Positions 61,727 through 64,000 of a DNA stretch of 64,000 nucleotides are shown here, piece after piece (position 1 is the stretch's first letter; every line of letters starts with the position of its first letter). The notes under the pieces were generated by a model. The model did not search any database, had not been told where the DNA came from, and saw nothing but the letters and a program-made list of their open reading frames with translations. The translations under genes and the position numbers were made by a program. The DNA is from Phallusia mammillata (lineage: Eukaryota > Chordata > Ascidiacea > Phlebobranchia > Ascidiidae): contig QLIY01000602.1 of assembly GCA_003260075.1 (NCBI GenBank), positions 36,431 through 100,430 of the forward strand, in the 5' to 3' direction.

Positions 61727-63925
61727 ATGAATTTTTGTTGCAAACTTTTTGTTTGTTTGTGTTTGTTCCTATTTATTCAGACGGTAAGTTGTTTCTATAT
61801 GTTTAGTTTCATTTTTTTAATTATACAGATTTTTTCGCAAACACACTCGATGGCAGTGCGTCTTTGGATGCAACATAATTTAGCCTAACTTAAAGCAGGT
61901 TTCCATACAAGCAAAATTAGACATACTCCAAATGAAGTTTATGGCCTCATTTGCCGGATTCGGTCCTGTTTGTTTCAGCAATATCACTCACTGACACCAC
62001 ACTCTTATTAAATGTATCTAGACTTAGGTTTTCCTTGTCTATCCTATCGTCCGCTTTTGAAAATAGGCTACCCTTGTGTTTTTCACCAAACTATTGAAAA
62101 CCTAAGGGTAGCCTATTTTCAAAAGCGGACGATAGGACAGACAAGGCTAAATAAAAAAAAATTGTCCTAAAGTGACAATAAGTTTCAGTGTATGTCAATT
62201 TACGATACAATTTACTAGTTTGCAAGAATACAACAAGTTTTGTAAGAATACAAGCAAAAATTTGCGATCGGCAAAATACGAATGGTTGTCGAACTTAAGG
62301 ATATAGTTGCCCATGCAATGTTGTTCAGGACGTCAATTGATCAGGTTTAACTTGTATTGTTGTTCAGAGTGGAGGAACATTGTCAAAGCGATCGACGAAA
62401 AAGGACAGGACTGCTCCACGGCCACCAGGTGTCGCCTACAACAACAAAAAATATCCAACTAAATGTCAAGGTAAAATGATATGCAGAAAATAGTTAATTT
62501 TAGTGGTTATAAATCACAGCACGGAAGGCCTGCAGTATAAATTTAAAACCAGCTTCCAAAATATGTTTTGTGGAACGAAACGTAGGCAAAAGTAGAGTTT
62601 GTAGTAGGATTCAAACCCACGTAATTAGTGGGATTCAAACCCCACGAAATGCTTTTGAGGTTGCTGCTTTACTAACTGAGTTATACAATTTCAGGGAAAC
62701 GCTGTATGTAACTGAACCCACACAAATTAAAATTGGCCTTTTATAAATTTAAAATTGGCAAGTTCAACCTTGGTCTATAACTTGTAATTACATTTGCATT
62801 TTAAAGACAATGCTTGTTTGTTTCATTTTTATCCTCGGCGGGCAAGCAACGAATCAATGCGTAATGTTTACATGAATCAGTCGCCAAATTGCCTAGTCCG
62901 TTATATCATTTTATTTGTACGCCGTCAAGAAGATGCATATTGCTATTCCGCTCGATAATTTTGTGGAATCGGTGATTTAAGTTTAGTTCAACCCATCAGG
63001 TTCCACTGGGTTGGAGCAATGCCGGTTTAGTCTCAAGCGGCCGACACAGGATTAAAACCAACAACGGTGTAAGCACAGGGCGGTTACATTCATGTGTTTC
63101 AAAGCTTATTCTCGAAATTGTAAGCAACACATAACGTTTAAACTTGATGTTTCCTTGTGTGCAGTTTGTCGGTTGATGGTGGAGGAGATCACCAAGACGC
63201 TGAAGGGTGCGGGGAGTACAGACGATTTAACAGAAGAGCAAATCAAGGAAAAAAAGAGAAAAGACAGAAGAAAGAGCAAAGTAGAGAAAAGAAGGGAAAA
63301 GTAAGAATTACATTGACTAGCCTTACTTTAAAATTTAAATCTCAAAGCAACACATTTGTTTCCATAGAGCAATGCCAATGTTAACGGCTATCGAAGACGT
63401 GTGTGACAAAATGCTGAACTACATTCCCCAAGAAGAGGATAGGAAAAAGTTCCGGTAAGTTTTTTACGCCTGACATTTACTGATTATTTCAGAAGTTTTA
63501 AACGTAAAATTATCCACTTTTGTAAGTCTGAGCGAGAAAATTCAAGCCAAAATGTTAACGTTTCGATAATTAGGCTACAAATGATGAGAAACAAAGGTAG
63601 CAAATGATACACGTAACAAGATTGTTCTTTTCAAAACACATTGACTCACATTCTAAACAAAGAACAAAAAATACCCCAAAGTAAGTGTAAAGGCAGTTTG
63701 AAAACTCCTCTATGGTGGTTAAACTGGTAAAATGAGATCCTGGCATGTCGTGTTTTTTGTTTTACTTTATTTCTCAATATAATGTACAGATACGTGAAGT
63801 CCGATGATCTAAAAGACACAAAAACATTGATCGAATCACAAATAAAGGGAGAAACCGAGTCAGATCAACTGAAGGAGGAATATAATCGTTTTAAACATCC
63901 AGAAACAAACCGCTTGATGGAGATG
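61727..63925 (+). CDS. Secreted/ER protein start, Canopy/saposin-like (partial)
   Basis: Exons 61727-61783, 62368-62470, 63165-63300, 63368-63454 and 63790-63925 join in phase and continue past the right edge. The first exon encodes a short hydrophobic leader (MNFCCKLFVCLCLFLFIQT), a likely signal peptide. The next ends with KYPTKCQ, spliced to VCRLMVEEITKTLK, a CxxC followed by an amphipathic helix as in Canopy (CNPY3/4, DUF3456) ER chaperones of Toll-like receptors. A later IEDVCDKMLNYI matches the position of the third conserved Cys helix. Against this, a highly basic KEKKRKDRRKSKVEKRR stretch replaces the expected region, and further Cys residues would be off-window. Family call is tentative; coding status is good. 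Confidence 0.6.
62023..62148. repeat. Long near-perfect inverted repeat (foldback)
   Basis: Arms at about 62033-62074 and 62104-62147 are complementary with a single mismatch or indel. The left arm includes CCTATCGTCCGCTTTTGAAA and the right arm TTTCAAAAGCGGACGATAGG. A further pair, TTAGGTTTTC (62023) and GAAAACCTAA (62096), overlaps the loop, allowing an alternative fold. It is in the first intron of the signal-peptide gene. Confidence 0.85.
62595..62690 (-). mobile_element. tRNA-derived SINE fragment
   Basis: The minus strand has an A box (TAACTCAGTTAGTA) and a B box GGTTTGAATCC, with a second B box copy next to it. Spacing fits a tRNA head, but the fold is degraded, so this is a SINE rather than a tRNA gene. 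Intronic in the signal-peptide gene. Confidence 0.6.
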
Positions 63926-63957
63926 GTGAGTCAATAACGTGACATAATAGAAAAAAA

Positions 63958-64000
63958 CTAGAAGGGTGGCTTAGCACATATTACCCTTGCATATACATCA
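63958..64000 (+). repeat. Tandem-unit dispersed repeat, copy 4 (cut by window edge)
   Basis: CTAGAAGGGTGGCTTAGCAC and the following bases match the start of the other three copies. It is preceded by AAAAAAA. The rest is off-window. Confidence 0.75.

Noticed and set aside
62595-62690. Functional tRNA gene
   Set aside because: A and B boxes are present, but the cloverleaf stems do not pair and the B box is duplicated; treated as a SINE. The same reasoning applies at 51215-51345 and 46490-46578.
1-64000. CRISPR arrays, operons, integrons, phage or other prokaryotic systems
   Set aside because: The DNA is eukaryotic with spliced genes; no such structures are present.

Overview
This is AT-rich animal nuclear DNA carrying multi-exon genes with GT-AG introns (plus one likely GC-AG). 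Proteins were assembled by hand: each exon boundary was chosen so that splice sites and reading phase agree. Five genes could be joined almost end to end, and a sixth runs off the right edge. The gene content (ARAP, MTMR1/2-type myotubularin, MITD1, an NCBP2AS2-like protein), moderate introns, close gene spacing and heavy heterozygosity fit an invertebrate deuterostome, most plausibly a tunicate. That placement is inference.

Layout. About 0.25-24.5 kb, minus strand: an ARAP gene with 35 coding exons visible (SAM, PH, PH, ArfGAP, ankyrin, PH, PH, RhoGAP, RA, PH, tail); the C-terminus lies off the left edge. 24.5-33.6 kb: no gene recognised, with hAT-type elements and assembly duplications. 33.6-43.1 kb, plus strand: a complete 12-exon myotubularin phosphatase (about 605 aa). 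44.76-47.97 kb, minus strand: MITD1, three exons, broken and shuffled by the assembly. 48-52 kb: intergenic, repeat-rich, locally GC-rich. 52.2-54.0 kb, plus strand: a two-exon NCBP2AS2-like gene. 55.17-60.78 kb, minus strand: a 12-exon coiled-coil protein I do not recognise (about 456 aa). 61.73 kb to the right edge, plus strand: the start of a gene with a signal peptide and a CxxC saposin/Canopy-like region.

Theme of the genes. ARAP (Arf/Rho GAP reading PIP3), the myotubularin (3-phosphatase on PI3P and PI(3,5)P2) and MITD1 (ESCRT-III partner in abscission) all act at membranes. They look like independent neighbours rather than a pathway cluster.

Repeats and assembly. At least nine hAT-type elements with terminal inverted repeats and 8-bp target duplications can be delimited. 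A second repeat family of 1.0-1.6 kb carries internal tandem units of about 110-130 bp and ends in a small hairpin; it occurs three times plus a fragment at the right edge. Runs of about 10 C (or G), longer C tracts of 35-87, and single Ns often sit between two near-identical copies of flanking DNA. These mark artificial joins of overlapping, probably allelic, contigs, and they explain the broken MITD1 gene. I found no convincing novel molecular system; the most useful discoveries are the join signature, the allelic insertion polymorphisms it exposes, and the uncharacterised repeat family.
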